Assembly: GCF_037038585.1 (NCBI RefSeq)
Contig: NC_092525.1
Location: 31,336,367-31,400,366, forward strand
Source of the DNA: Patagioenas fasciata
Lineage: Eukaryota; Chordata; Aves; Columbiformes; Columbidae
Length of the DNA stretch: 64,000 nucleotides
Direction of reading: 5' to 3'
Part shown: positions 1 through 11,690 of the stretch, piece by piece
How positions within the stretch are numbered: the stretch's first letter is position 1
Layout of the letters: each line of letters begins with the position of its first letter
Translations under genes and position numbers: made by a program
Notes under the pieces: model-generated
Database searches by the model: none
Told to the model about the DNA's origin: nothing
The model's input: only the letters and a program-made list of their open reading frames with translations

Positions 1-901
1 ACAAAACCACCAAAATGTTTTCTAGGAAACAACTGTTTTCAGTGCTGTTCCAGAGTCCATCTGTAACAACAGCAACATTTTGCTTCACTTGGAATAGAAT
101 CGGCAACACAAGTGAAATTTTAAAGCTTATTACAAAACACCTCATAAATAGAAGGAATGCAACAAATATATAACAATAACAAATTACTTTGAGTCTGCAT
201 GCTTAAATATTTTTATTTTGCTAGTCTAATTGCCTAGCTACTTGTTTGGGAAAAGATATAAACTTGCTGGTTTACTACTGATTTGAGATTTGAATCTTGG
301 GACTCCTTTTGACCTTCTTCATGAATGGTATCTGTAACTACAGACACAGGGAATGACAATCCAGAGTACTGGTTGGTAACATTCTGTGACTAGCATTATT
401 ATCTGAATAGCTTTGCACAATTTCAGCTGCCTTATGGAATAACGCCTGATCACAAAGTGTTACGGAAATTGCCCTACTTCACCACCAGCGAAAGCAAACC
501 AGCAGCATTCCCTTCTCAGTACAGACCTTTCATTGTAAAGGAAGCAATTAAAAATTTCACTCATAACCACAACTTATTACAATAAACAGTCCTTCATCTT
601 TCACATATCTAAGTCTTTAGGGAGGAATTATGTTTGATGACACTTATAGACTCCAACTTCTACAGGCACAGTTACACCCAGGAAACCCATAAATCTTCAT
701 ATGCAAGTGAACCTATGAAACTGCCCATGACCATGGGACTGGGTGCATAACCCACTTTCATCAGAAAGAAATCGCGATGCCTCACTCCATAGGTGTTCTA
801 TTAACTGCCAGGAATTCAGGCAGTAGCCTCCAGGTGAAGACAATTAAGCTATCCTACCAGATCTGGAATGTGTTGGGAGCAATTCAGTGACTAGTTATAA
901 G

Positions 902-921
902 GGAAGGAAGGAAGGAAGGAA
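902..921 (+). repeat. (GGAA)5 microsatellite
   Basis: Five uninterrupted GGAA units. Such arrays can bind ETS factors, but at five units this is most likely neutral simple sequence. Confidence 0.85.
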
Positions 922-1322
922 TGTGTCCTGCTTTTCCTTGTTAGGGCTTGCTACCACCCTAGGGACAAGCGAGCTGTTTATTTTCCTCCTGAAGAGGGGG
1001 GTGGGAGGGAGAAGTTGCATCTGAAGCAGGTGATCTCAACAGCTTAACCCTTCTTACCGCATCTGATATATTCAACAGCATTCCTTTTCACAGCCCTCAG
1101 AAAATTCTGACCTACTGTACCACGTGTCTGTAAGCTCCTCTGTCCACACTGGAGGCTACAGAGAATCAGTGCTTGCCACTGGAATTTATAAAAGAAAAAA
1201 AGAATCCATTTCTGTTATGCATCCCCAATGCACAGGTAGTGATACAAGTCCTGAGTAGTAGCAGCTTCCCCCATATTTGGTAACACTGCTGAAATGCTGA
1301 AAATTGAAAACAGAACTCCACC

Positions 1323-1341
1323 AAAAAAAAAAAAAAAAAAA
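1323..1341 (+). repeat. Poly(A) run of 19
   Basis: Homopolymer A tract directly followed by an A/C-rich stretch. There is no recognisable retroelement body upstream of it. Confidence 0.85.
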
Positions 1342-4119
1342 CAAAACACCAAGAAAAACTAACAATGGAATTTTAACTACAGCTCTGTGCACTCCGGCAC
1401 CATGGTAAACCACACAGAGCACACAAGGGTATTCTATAATGCATTTTGAAAATGTCCCCATATGGTCATTTTGATGCTGCTGCTGCTATTTCCTTCTCCT
1501 TTCTGATTTGTTTCACTCATTGCACAATGGCACTGATGGAGGGCCCGTTCCTGCAGCTTGTGTCAATAGAGCCTGTTGTGACACAACAGGTTTCATAGCA
1601 GGAGCCACATTCAGAAACCCAGTCTGAACCTCAGTACGGCAGCTGTGACTCTCAGATGTCAAAACCGGGGGTGGGGTGCATGTGGAAAAGGAGGAGTAAT
1701 TCTTCACAGTGTCTGTGTGTAAAGCTGGCAACTCCCTGCTGTGGGATGCTGGGTTTACTCAAAGTTTAGTTTCAGGAGAAGACTACAAAAGTTAATGGGA
1801 GAAGAAGGCACTGAGAATTACTAGGTATGAAGAATTCATATTTGGCTCAGGATGTTTAGCTGCTGCAAACAGCTGGAAGCTCAGGGAAAGTGTTATATAT
1901 TCCTATCCAGTGTTCCATATCTTCCTTAAGCATCCATTTATGGCTATGGTGTGAAGCAGGATACCAGTCTTAACAAGTTCTTGGTCTTACCCAGCTGGGT
2001 CATTCTTATTTTGAAGCATTACCTCTTTCCAGTTCAAAGTTCCTTCTATATAAATTTTATGTTCTCATGTTTAAGTTTTGATTGCTGAAGAATCCTTACT
2101 TAAGAGATAAAGTACTGGAGATTTTAAAAAGCCTTATACTATTGAGATTAATCCATAGCTTAGTAAGTTTCCTACATTAATGCCTTCACTTTGGAGTATT
2201 TTACACCCCGCATTTGGATTCTGGCAGGTTATGTGAAGGACCTCATCTTTAATGACGGTGTCTTTCAGTATTACATACTTACTACACTGTGATAAACCAT
2301 GTTAATAAAAAAAAAATTGTACAGCACCTTTAGATGTGCAAGTAAAAAGAAAAACATGGATATCAACCCAAGTCTCCTTTTGAGGCATTAGCTGTATATA
2401 TTTCTATTCCAAGCCTGCTGATATACACACCCTGAAGACAGGATAGCTGTTGCTTACACAGTACACGTACACATGACCATAAAAAGCAGTACATATTTCT
2501 CCCTTTTGTTTCCTAACTTTACTCAAGTCAGAAAGTTTCTGATTTTGACCAGTGTTACTGATTTTCTACATATCTCCTACCTTTGAAGTCCTTTAATATT
2601 ATCTCTGAGGATTTTCTTTTAGATTTCCAGCTTCCAGCCCTTGCAACAGCATTCCCTGACATACCTTTTGATGGTGGGTTGTTTTTTTTTTTTTTTTTTA
2701 GGTCACTGACATGCAGCTTTTACCTGCCAACAGACTTCAAAGCCTGTAATACTTGGCAGCCAAGCCTGTCAGAGATTTTTCTATTGGTTGAAAGAAGTTA
2801 CTGGAATTAGATGGCAAATGCTCCATCAGCACTGGAGTCATGTTCCTACACTAAAGATTGTCAGTGTTGCTTTCTTGATTATATGCTGCTTCATGGCTAA
2901 ATCTTGAGTTGGAGGCTGTCTGTCTGAAGAGAACAGTCTCCAAAGCTGCTCCGCAAAATGGTATCAGGGTGGCAAGGAAGGAAACAGCCAGGTTTGTGGC
3001 CTGCCCTTGGTAAAGACCTCTGCTTCTAGGAGAATGGGATTTGCCTCTCCATAGGCTTGTATCTACTCAGACTTCTCTTCCCAGAGCGGCTACCAGCAGT
3101 GTCTGCCAAGGCAAAACAACTCTCTCTGCAGTCATCTTGACCTGATGTGTGCTCTGACTCTCCTCACAGAGGCATCCCATCACATGTGGGGACCACCATC
3201 TTTCTGAATCATGGGGCAGGCTGTGGTACTCACAGGGAATCCCCATGTGTTCCTACCAAGACAAGTTAATTCACAGGAGGAAGCGCAGGAGTGGTACCAG
3301 TCCAAGTGTGTTCTGCTCAGGTGACATCCATCAGTGGCCTTTCCATTCACTAGATTTGCAAACCTGTCAACTTTCATTTCTTAGTCATCCAGTTGTCACA
3401 GTTACATACAGCTAAGGTGCCAACGAACCAGTAGTAACTTGGACATAAACAAGTAGGGGTTGGGTTTTTATTTTTATTTAACACTGCAGTTTTCTATTCA
3501 TATGTAATTTGGATATCTTGTTAGGTCTACAACATATAAAATAATATTTGCTGAAACTAAACTCCTTTTTAATAGCTCTCAGTAAGTGCAAGCCACTTAT
3601 GGCTTTTGTCAGAATAAAATTGGTAAATATTGTGGTTTTCAGTGTAGTGAATTGTACCCTGCATTCTTATGCCATATACATAACTAAAAGTAACAGAGTT
3701 TTACACACTTGCTTTGTTGACCTTTAACCATAAATATCATGTTGGATTATTTTACCAAGGTGAGATGACAGAAACAGATCAGTTCTATTAGCTTATCACT
3801 TAACCCTTCTGTGATCAGTATCTGTTTCAAAATATATGCTGCTCTTTTAGATACAGCAGTTTTATTTTCTTAGATTTATACATAAGCATAAAATAATAAT
3901 GGTCCTGATTCTGTATATATTTTTCCATAAAGAGTTTCTCAAAGAGCAGAAAACTGCTTCCATTGCACAGGAAAATGTTAAACAATAAATAACATATGTG
4001 CTTTAAACCAAGACCAGAGTCTGTTCTCATGCCTGCTATTCGAATCTTATATTACAATAGCATCTGCTGTCTTGCAGCTAATCAGATTCATCATTACTAT
4101 TTAAAGCAAGAACAGGAAA

Positions 4120-4400
4120 AAAAACAGAACAGACGAACCACTGTTGGTGTTGGATTAGCAACTTTTGGCCCAAACCCAGTGAGAGACTGATGGGCTACAA
4201 CACTTGGTGTCCCAGCCCATGGCCTGTAGGGAATTCTGCATGAGGCACCTACACTCCCTGTATTGTCAATAGGAAGATTTAGGAGCCTCATTATAGGACA
4301 ACTGAACAACTTGTGCCCCGAGCAAAGAGCCATTAAGGTCAGTAGGAAATCCCCTTTCAGGAATTTAGGTGCTGCACGTAGGCTGCGGGAAGGTTCACAG
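4120..4400. repeat. Degenerate ancient interspersed-repeat remnant with palindromic core
   Basis: Within this stretch, 4,241-4,290 is an imperfect palindrome: the arm TGAGGCACCTACA faces the reverse complement TGAGGCTCCTAAA. The 'ggcaccta...aatagga...taggagcct' pattern resembles palindromic repeats seen in sauropsid genomes. The family is not identified from memory with certainty, and the outer limits are approximate. Confidence 0.4.
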
Positions 4401-5545
4401 CTGAGGTCAGCCCAGGAGTTGTCCCTTGGGATCAGCCATCTACAACTGCTTCATCAGAAATGGAACAGAGTTCACTACTTTTACTGAAGCTTTTGTACAG
4501 TAGTTCAGTTCAAAGATATTTAAGAGGTGTTTAGTAACTTCATCACCCTTAAAGGGCCCATACCTGTATCTTTTCTACTTGCATTTATTTATGCCATATC
4601 TGTTCACACAAATGACTATCGCAACTGCATGACACATTTCTTTCCTCTGTGATTACATCAACCATTTTTATTCTTTAACTACACCAGTTAAATAAAGTTC
4701 ACTTACACTGTTATGTGGATACGTATACTGAGAATAACATATCTTGCTGTGAGTGCACTACAAGGCAGATTTTTGTCTATATAATTTCAAGCAGATAGGA
4801 ATAGGTTTGATTTAACCCTTCTTCCCCTCTCCCCCCACTCCCCCCTTTCCCCAAGGTGGAGGAAACTTACATCATTGTATCCGAAACAGATATATTGGCA
4901 TAAAAACTGAATATGAAACAGTTTCTTCCTGCACAAACTGTACAACAGCTGAGATATCAATGGTGCTGATCTTTAGCTGAGTCTCTTATTTGTCTGGGCC
5001 CCAACATAAAAAAATATGATTCCTGGCAACAAAACTGCATATGAGAGCCAAATAGAGTCTCTAAGACCAGCACAGAAAACCCTAAGGCACAATGAAAAAA
5101 ATCATTCCAGCTTCACCTGAAGCAGGTTGTGAGGTTGCAGCTCCCTACCCCATCACAAACTCCTGTATATGGTTATGCCAGCATCAAGGGCAGCTGCACT
5201 TACTCTCTTGGCAAAATGATCCCAGTGAGTGGCAAGACCTTTAACCATAGGGTTTCTGTTAACCTGGATGATTTTGTCATGACTGGATTTGGACAATCAC
5301 ACCACAACAGCACAGGCAGGAGAAGGAAGGAAGAAGCAAAAGCATAGATCTGGAAGTAGCAACCACTTAATCACATGTAGTGCATTTGATTGCTACTTAA
5401 GGACCTTGCCTGCTATTCCAACCTGAAATAACACTGTTCTCTCTGGCAAAGAAATATTTTGAACTTACACTCCACTTTCCTCTAACAATAGTTATGAAAT
5501 TATGGACAATTAGGGGGTTTATTTGCTACACTTGAATTGACTTAC

Positions 5546-5569
5546 CATTGTGTTAATTATTATGCAAAT
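5546..5569 (+). promoter_or_regulatory. SOX-half-site / homeobox / octamer motif group
   Basis: CATTGT (5,546-5,551), TTAATTA (5,553-5,559) and a perfect octamer ATGCAAAT (5,562-5,569) lie within 24 bp. SOX-POU composite elements normally have the two sites nearly adjacent; here they are ten bases apart. This is only a motif-level candidate enhancer about 5.4 kb upstream of the promoter. Confidence 0.25.
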
Positions 5570-7988
5570 AAGGGGGAAGAAAAATTTCTAGCCACACTTT
5601 TTTTGTTTGTTTTTTATCTGATTTATCAAACAAGCTACTAAAAACTGTCAAGAACACATAAAGGAATTTTTGCCTTACAGCCAAGAGCAGCAATAGTCAG
5701 CACTTTCAAAGGAATTTTGGCAGGCTTGAGGGCAATGAGCAGCAGCCCAACAGGAGCCCCCCGCACCCTACAGGCCTGGCATCCCGAGGGCTCTCAGAAA
5801 CTGGGTAACACTGTGTCTTCTCATCTACTTCCAACCCTTAATTCAAAACACAAAGCCAACTGAAGCTACATCACAAGCCCCTTCTCCTGCAAGGCAAACC
5901 CAGCACAGACAGCTTTGCTCACCACCTTTCCTCTGCTGGCAGCAACTCCACTACCCAGAGCTCCGCAGCCTTTGGCAGGATCCCACCTACAAGCAGTTTC
6001 CAGCCAAACCTCCTGTTACCTGTAGAAACAGCCTGTTTCACTGCTAACCCTTAATTGCTGGGCTTTCTCTCCCTTAAATCCAGTCCATACCGGTACAGCA
6101 GGTGGGGCTCATTGAGCCAGGGTGTTTAGCTTCAGGCCTCCTGGCTCCCAAGGCAGTAGGTCTCTGTGCCATAATTACTGTTGGTTTAATAGTGTGTTTG
6201 GCAAGATGTGAAGGTTCTGGAAGTTGTTTTTTTCATGCAGTCTTTCCTCTTATTCCTCACCACCCACTGTCCTCCTTGGCAATTGCTTGTTAAGGTGGAA
6301 GTTTTTTAAGAAAGTGCCTGTTAAAAGTTAGGAAATGGGGTGCTGCCCATGCCTGCAGCGATCCTTTTCCCATTAGTAAATGGAGTTATTCTGTGTCCGG
6401 TTGCATTTTTCACATCACACTTCCAGCCTTGCATCATTTTTGCAGAATAGTTTATGACAGTGTGTAGCTCATTCTGAGCAGGGTAGGATGTTACATAAAA
6501 CCAGAAAAAAACAGGGAAAGATTTTTAAAGTACATTGGTTGATATAACTGAAGAGAAAAATCCAAGAAGTTTTGGGGCATTGGGTTTGAGAAAAAACTGA
6601 GAATAACTGCTCTGTATTAGGCTAAATATCAGCTAGATCATCTGAGAGAAAAAACAGTAACTTTGAAATAGAGGAAAGATCAGGACTATTAGCAGAGGGA
6701 GAAGTGATTATGTGATTATCTCCTATAGAAAAGAGAGAGGTCTCCTTTCATTATGTTAAGAAGCATGGAGGGATTATATTGGGAGTGAGTTGTGTTGAGC
6801 CATTGAACAAAAAATAAGTTTTTTAATACCTGCTAAAGCTATGAATTTCATTTCCCTTGCTCGTCGTTTGAAGTGTTTTGTGTTCTGCCTTGAAGATCAG
6901 GACTGAGAAGAGGGAGGCGGCTGATCCCTGGTGAGCAGCATGTCTGCAGGAGATGGGGTGTTTCTGTTCTCTGTCGGTTGGCTCTGCAGGTTCATTCCAG
7001 TGCACAGTGGCTGCTGCAGTTTCACCCACGGAGCTCCCTCAGGGCATCTGGTGCACTGGCTGAAATGCAGGATGTTCTAGGAAGTGCTTATGAATCGGGG
7101 TATCTTGATGGGTTCTCAGGTAGGTGGGTGGCATTCATTACAGCCAAAATAGAGATCTCACAAGAGAAAAAATAAATTCGTTTATTAAGCAGAAGTAGAT
7201 GCAATGCGACTGGGGGAACAATTTTCAGAGTTTTCTCAGCCTTAATACAAATAATTTTAATGTTTGAATTTCAGATGTTCTTCATTGCCTGTTCACTAAA
7301 ACTTAAAATGTAGCTGTGAGCAAGTTTTTGTTTCACCATAGATGTCACAGTATTTCCTTTAACAGGAGCTGAGTCTTGAACTGTTTTCTAATGTACAAAT
7401 GATGTTGGCCTTTTGCAGGACCCTGTACATAAAATTCTTGGAAAGAAATGGGTTATTGAAATGCTTCTTGAGAGCAGAATTCTGCTCACTAGAATGTAAG
7501 CAGAAGGTGGAAACTTCTACTAAGTTACCTCTCAAGTATTATGTTTAATTTTACTTATAGTGATGCTCAGTGTGTGGCTGGAACTGAGTTCCTTTCTCAG
7601 CTGTTTCTTCACTTGCTGACATGGCAGTTAATAATAGTAACAAATATTCAGCTCTGTATTGAACTCTTATCGCTCTCCATAAGTTATATACTCATAATTT
7701 ATGTCTTCCATGTAGTCTAGAATATTTGGCACTTCTGCGGACTCATAGAACAGACGTGGTATTTTGAAACTGATTTTTTAAACAAATGTCATTTTCCCAG
7801 GTCTAGTTGCATTAATGCTGCTGCCTAGAAATGTTCCTTCTCTTAGTGCTGATTGGAAGCTGCAGTGTAGAGTGGCTTTCAACAGGCAGGCTTTTTCCTG
7901 GATTTCATAGGGACTTTTGTGTGAGTAAGGTACTGTTCAACACTGAGAAGGGAGAAGCAGGCACTTGGAGTTCACTGCATAGATAGGT

Positions 7989-8101
7989 GTGGGTTGTGGG
8001 TTTTTTTGTTTGTTTGGTGGTTGTTTTTGTTTGGCTGGGGTTTTGTTTGTTTTGGTTTTGATTGGTTTGTTGTTGTTGTTGGCTGGGTTTTTTGTTTTGT
8101 T
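7989..8101 (+). repeat. G/T-only low-complexity tract
   Basis: More than 100 bases made almost entirely of G and T on the + strand, with GTTT, GTTG and GGGTTTT units. The open frames over it are artefacts of the composition. It is the longest upstream member of a tract type that recurs through the window. Confidence 0.75.
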
Positions 8102-10769
8102 TCTTAAAGACATGTTACAGCTTTTTTTCACTGTGTACACATGCTCTAGGAGGAAAAAAATGTTAAAAGAATCACACAAGTGACTCTTAATGAGTTAGAT
8201 ATTTTAGTGGGTGCTCACAGGCAAATTCAGCATTTTTAATGAAACAAATTCAATGTTGCTGTCTCTTCTTGGAGAATACATTGTTGAGACACTGTACTTT
8301 CTATTGCCCTTATCTTCACTGTTTGGCTAATAACTGATTGTTCATTCCAAGCAAGCTATAACAGTTGGATGAAGTGCAGAAAAGAGGTGATTTTAAACAA
8401 CCTTTCACCTGTTCAACTTCTGTTCATTCCCTGAAGCCTGCACTAGTGGTTATAGTAGGTTATACTTGGCTGAAAAGGGGCATTAGCCCAGTAGGGGAGA
8501 AGAGGCTGTCCGAAATGCAGCACCTGTCAGACCCTTATCTACTGCAGCAAAAGACCTGGCCTTTTACGCAAGCCATATTTTCTTGAAGGTAAAGCTGTTA
8601 TTTCCGTTTCTCTTTCATGAAATATTTTCCAAGGCAATTTAGGAGTAATCAGCACTGTACGGTCTGGGACATGGTTGCAGCTCTTTCGCACTACTCTTGA
8701 TTCAGGGGGAATGCAGAGGACTTTCTGTTCAATTTGGCAGACAAACCAAAAACAGGGAGGAAAATGCTCTGAACAACCAAAATGAAAAAAGACAATTGTT
8801 TGTTGTTTTACTTTGAGGAAAACCCAAAACTGCACTTAGCATTCACATAATGTGACAGATGTGGGCTTAAATTCTTTTTTCAAAATATGTCTGAAGCTGT
8901 GCCTCCTACAGCGTAGAACGCTTTTATGTTTTAAATCAAAAGTGCCTGAAACAAAATATTTCAGAAGCATAAAAACACGTAGTCCTGGTGTTTCTACTTT
9001 TTGTCACTTTCAGTTTGACCTCTGGAACTGTTTTTTTGTCTGTTTGTTTTCCCCAAATAAATGAATCAAGGAAAAAAAAAAAAAGCTGAATTATTTTATA
9101 GATGCAGGTTAGCCTATGTGGGAGCTGAGATGAGAGAACACTAACACATGGAGGGGCTGAAGCATAACAAAACATAGTCTGCTTCAGACACAGTGCAAGG
9201 ACTAGAGCTGGGTACGTACTGGAAACAGCTGCAGTTATTCTTGCTTGCATTTTCTAAAATGTGCCTGGGAATTATGGCCAGATAACGCCCATTCAGTTTG
9301 CGAAAGAGTGTCTGTAAGGAAGACAGAAAGTCTGCTGTAGCTGTATGCTTTTCTTCCTAAAAAAGGTTTGGCAGACCAAATAGTATCTAATGCTTTGTAT
9401 TCTATCTATTGATAAGTATAGGTGGAATTTCTTGTTTATCTTTTTTATTGCTATTGGACACTTATGTAATGGTTTCAATGAATTTTTCCACAATAAACTT
9501 TTAATGCTTTTTCTGGTGATGTGATTGTTGATTGAACTATTTAACTCACATTCACTACCGTAGTTCCTTGCTTTCATGTTAAATTAGTTTACAATTGTTT
9601 ACGCTGGCCTGATTTCGCTAGATCAATTACCTGGATGATCAAAATCTTTTTGAAGCTCAGGGCATTGTTTTCTTTGTTTGCTTTTCTCCATACTTAGAAG
9701 TCTTCAAGAATTTATAACCATTTACTGGATTTCTAAATTCACATCACATTTTATTTAGGATTTTTTTAAGATAGAGAAAAGTTATTGACCAGTGCTTAAC
9801 ACTGACATTCCAGGTAAGTGTTTCAGCTTGGTCACTTAGTTTCAGGTTTTATAAATTGTCGAAGAAATTGAATAAAATTCTTCCAGTAGAAGAAATTCCG
9901 GTATATATGGAGGGAAACAATGGATCAAGGAGGAAGTTGGTGCTCTGATGCAAAATCCTGAACGGGTGGTGTGCTGCAGTGGCTGGGGAAGGAGACTGGA
10001 GCAAGGATGGGGAATTTCAAGATGTAAAGCCTGAAACTGCCAGGGACAAGGGACTGGGCCAAGAATTAGATGATGACAGCTTTGATACGTTATCAAAAGT
10101 ATGCCCATTCCAGAGCTTGGGCATTGGATCTAAGATAACTGAGTTTAAATGATCTTTTGTTAGTGAGAAATAAAGTGTGGGTTTGTAGTCCCTGCCTCTA
10201 GAAGATGGAAAAACTGCTGCTGCCCACAGTCACTGTGAGCTGGCCTAACAGAAGTCTGTACAGAGGTCTAGAGGTGCTGATGCTGGTGGGAACTATTTGA
10301 GTTTGCTGCAAATTTCTGCTTTTCCAACTTCTTTTTCTTCTTAACAAGAAAAAGGTGCATATATGTGCACATGCAGCTAAACTATGACAAAATTTGTGCT
10401 TTCTGGGTAGATGAATCCACTCCCATCCTGGGGGCATAGTCTTACGTTATTACATTTTGATTTTGTTGCTGCTTTTATTTTCCCTAAGTAGCCAACAGAG
10501 CTCATCCAGAAATCAAAGCAAGCTGAGTATAGTATACAGTGTATGTGCTTACACACATCTTACTGACTCCTAACAATACTGGAAGCTGTACAATGAATGA
10601 CATACTAGATGCACGAGTAAAAAGCGTGGGAGGTTCGGTACGAGAAATACATTCTCCCCTTTGCCACGGTGTGTTTGTTTCTTGTTGGGCAAATCGCTTC
10701 AAAGTAAATCCTGTTTGCTGAACACCACGCGGTCTGAACTCGGACTGTTGCTGACTCCTGAAGCCTGGT

Positions 10770-11690
10770 TTGCGCGCAGCGGTTGTTTCTGTGCGGCATG
10801 TCCTCCCGCTCTCCCCGAGCGCTGCCGCACGCACACACGCCAGGTGCCCGGCAGCTCTCGGCTCCCCTCAGAGGCAGGTACCACCAGCCCGTGTCCCCCC
10901 GGCCATTGTCCTCCCCACCGGACCGGCCCCGCCTCTCCGCTGCACGCGCGGCGGCCGCCCCCCGAGCCCCGCCCCTGCAGAGCCCCGCCCCGCGGCGCGA
11001 GGCCGGCCAACGGCGGACGGGGGCGGTGCCGGGAGCGGCGGCGGCGGCGCCGGGGGCGGTGTCGCGGGCCGCGCGGCGGGGAGCGCGCTCCATGGGCAGC
11101 GGGGCGGGAGTGCGCAGGGCCCGCGGCCGCCCGGCTGCCGCCTGCGCTCGGCAGCCGCTCTCCGGTAAGGGCTCCTGCTGGGAGACGTGGGACCCAACCT
11201 GGCTGGAGGGTGGGAGGTGTCGCTTGTCGCCGGCGGGAGGGACCGCGGGTGAGCGCGGGACAGGGCGGCGGCGAGTCTCCGGGGGAGCGGGGGAGAATGG
11301 AGGGGCCAGGCGCTTCTCTTACCCCTGGTCAGGGCACGTCCCCGGTGCGGGTGTCGCTCCTCCGACTGACGACACCACCCGGCACCGCTCCGGGAACCGC
11401 CGGGCGGGGACGGAGGGCCAACCCCCGCCCTGTCCCGCACCTCCCGCGGTCTCCCGGCGGCGCCCCGCGGGCTCTGCCCGCTACCTGCCGCTGCCCCACG
11501 GCTGGGCGGCTGCGGGGGTCCGTGGCCGCGGAGGACGCGCGGTGCGGCGGGGTGGGCCGCAGGAATGCGCGGCGGGGGCAGGGCGGAGCGGCGACCCCCG
11601 CCCGGGGCTCGGGGAGCGGCCCTGCTCTGGGCCGGGGCTGCCAGCGCCCGGGAGACGTGGCCCCTTTGAGAGCGCCTTTTTTTTACCCCT
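10770..11690 (+). promoter_or_regulatory. ARHGAP29: CpG-island promoter of ARHGAP29
   Basis: Composition changes abruptly to very GC-rich, CpG-dense sequence about 3 kb before the first coding exon, the only such block in the window. Several GC boxes (CCCCGCCCC near 10,973-10,995; GGGGGCGG near 11,018 and 11,053) and no TATA box indicate a housekeeping-type, dispersed-start promoter. The likely start region is about 10,990-11,060, just upstream of a consensus donor. A TEAD-type octamer lies at 11,561-11,568. The long open frames on both strands here reflect stop-codon depletion at high GC, not genes. Divergent antisense transcription is possible but not visible in sequence. Confidence 0.8.
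11000..11164 (+). other. ARHGAP29: ARHGAP29 exon 1, noncoding (predicted; 5' end approximate)
   Basis: A strong donor, CTCTCCG|GTAAGG, ends the candidate first exon at 11,164 inside the CpG island. The 5' end is only a guess from GC-box positions. Spliced to the acceptor at 13,936/13,937 it gives a 5' UTR. The ATG at 11,092 cannot be the main start: its frame reads across the junction and stops at 13,984-13,986, ahead of the protein start, making a 40-codon upstream ORF. Other first exons could exist. Confidence 0.55.

Larger units (their letters stand above)
1..10760. other. Upstream intergenic spacer, no gene seen
   Basis: AT-rich spacer upstream of the ARHGAP29 CpG island. Every open frame here is short (at most 104 codons), and none shows a recognisable domain or plausible codon bias. 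It contains a (GGAA)5 microsatellite near 902, A and T runs at 1,323-1,341 and 2,682-2,699, a degenerate palindromic repeat near 4,241 and a G/T-only tract at 7,989-8,101. An octamer/SOX-like motif group lies at 5,546-5,569. In mammals the neighbour on this 5' side is ABCD3 at a large distance, and no ABCD3-like coding sequence is visible. Distal enhancers may lie here but cannot be identified from one sequence. Confidence 0.75.

Noticed and set aside
11092..11164. ATG in exon 1 as the protein start
   Set aside because: Its frame, carried over the predicted splice, stops at 13,984-13,986 before the conserved coding sequence; the ATG at 14,021 also has its own in-frame stop upstream.
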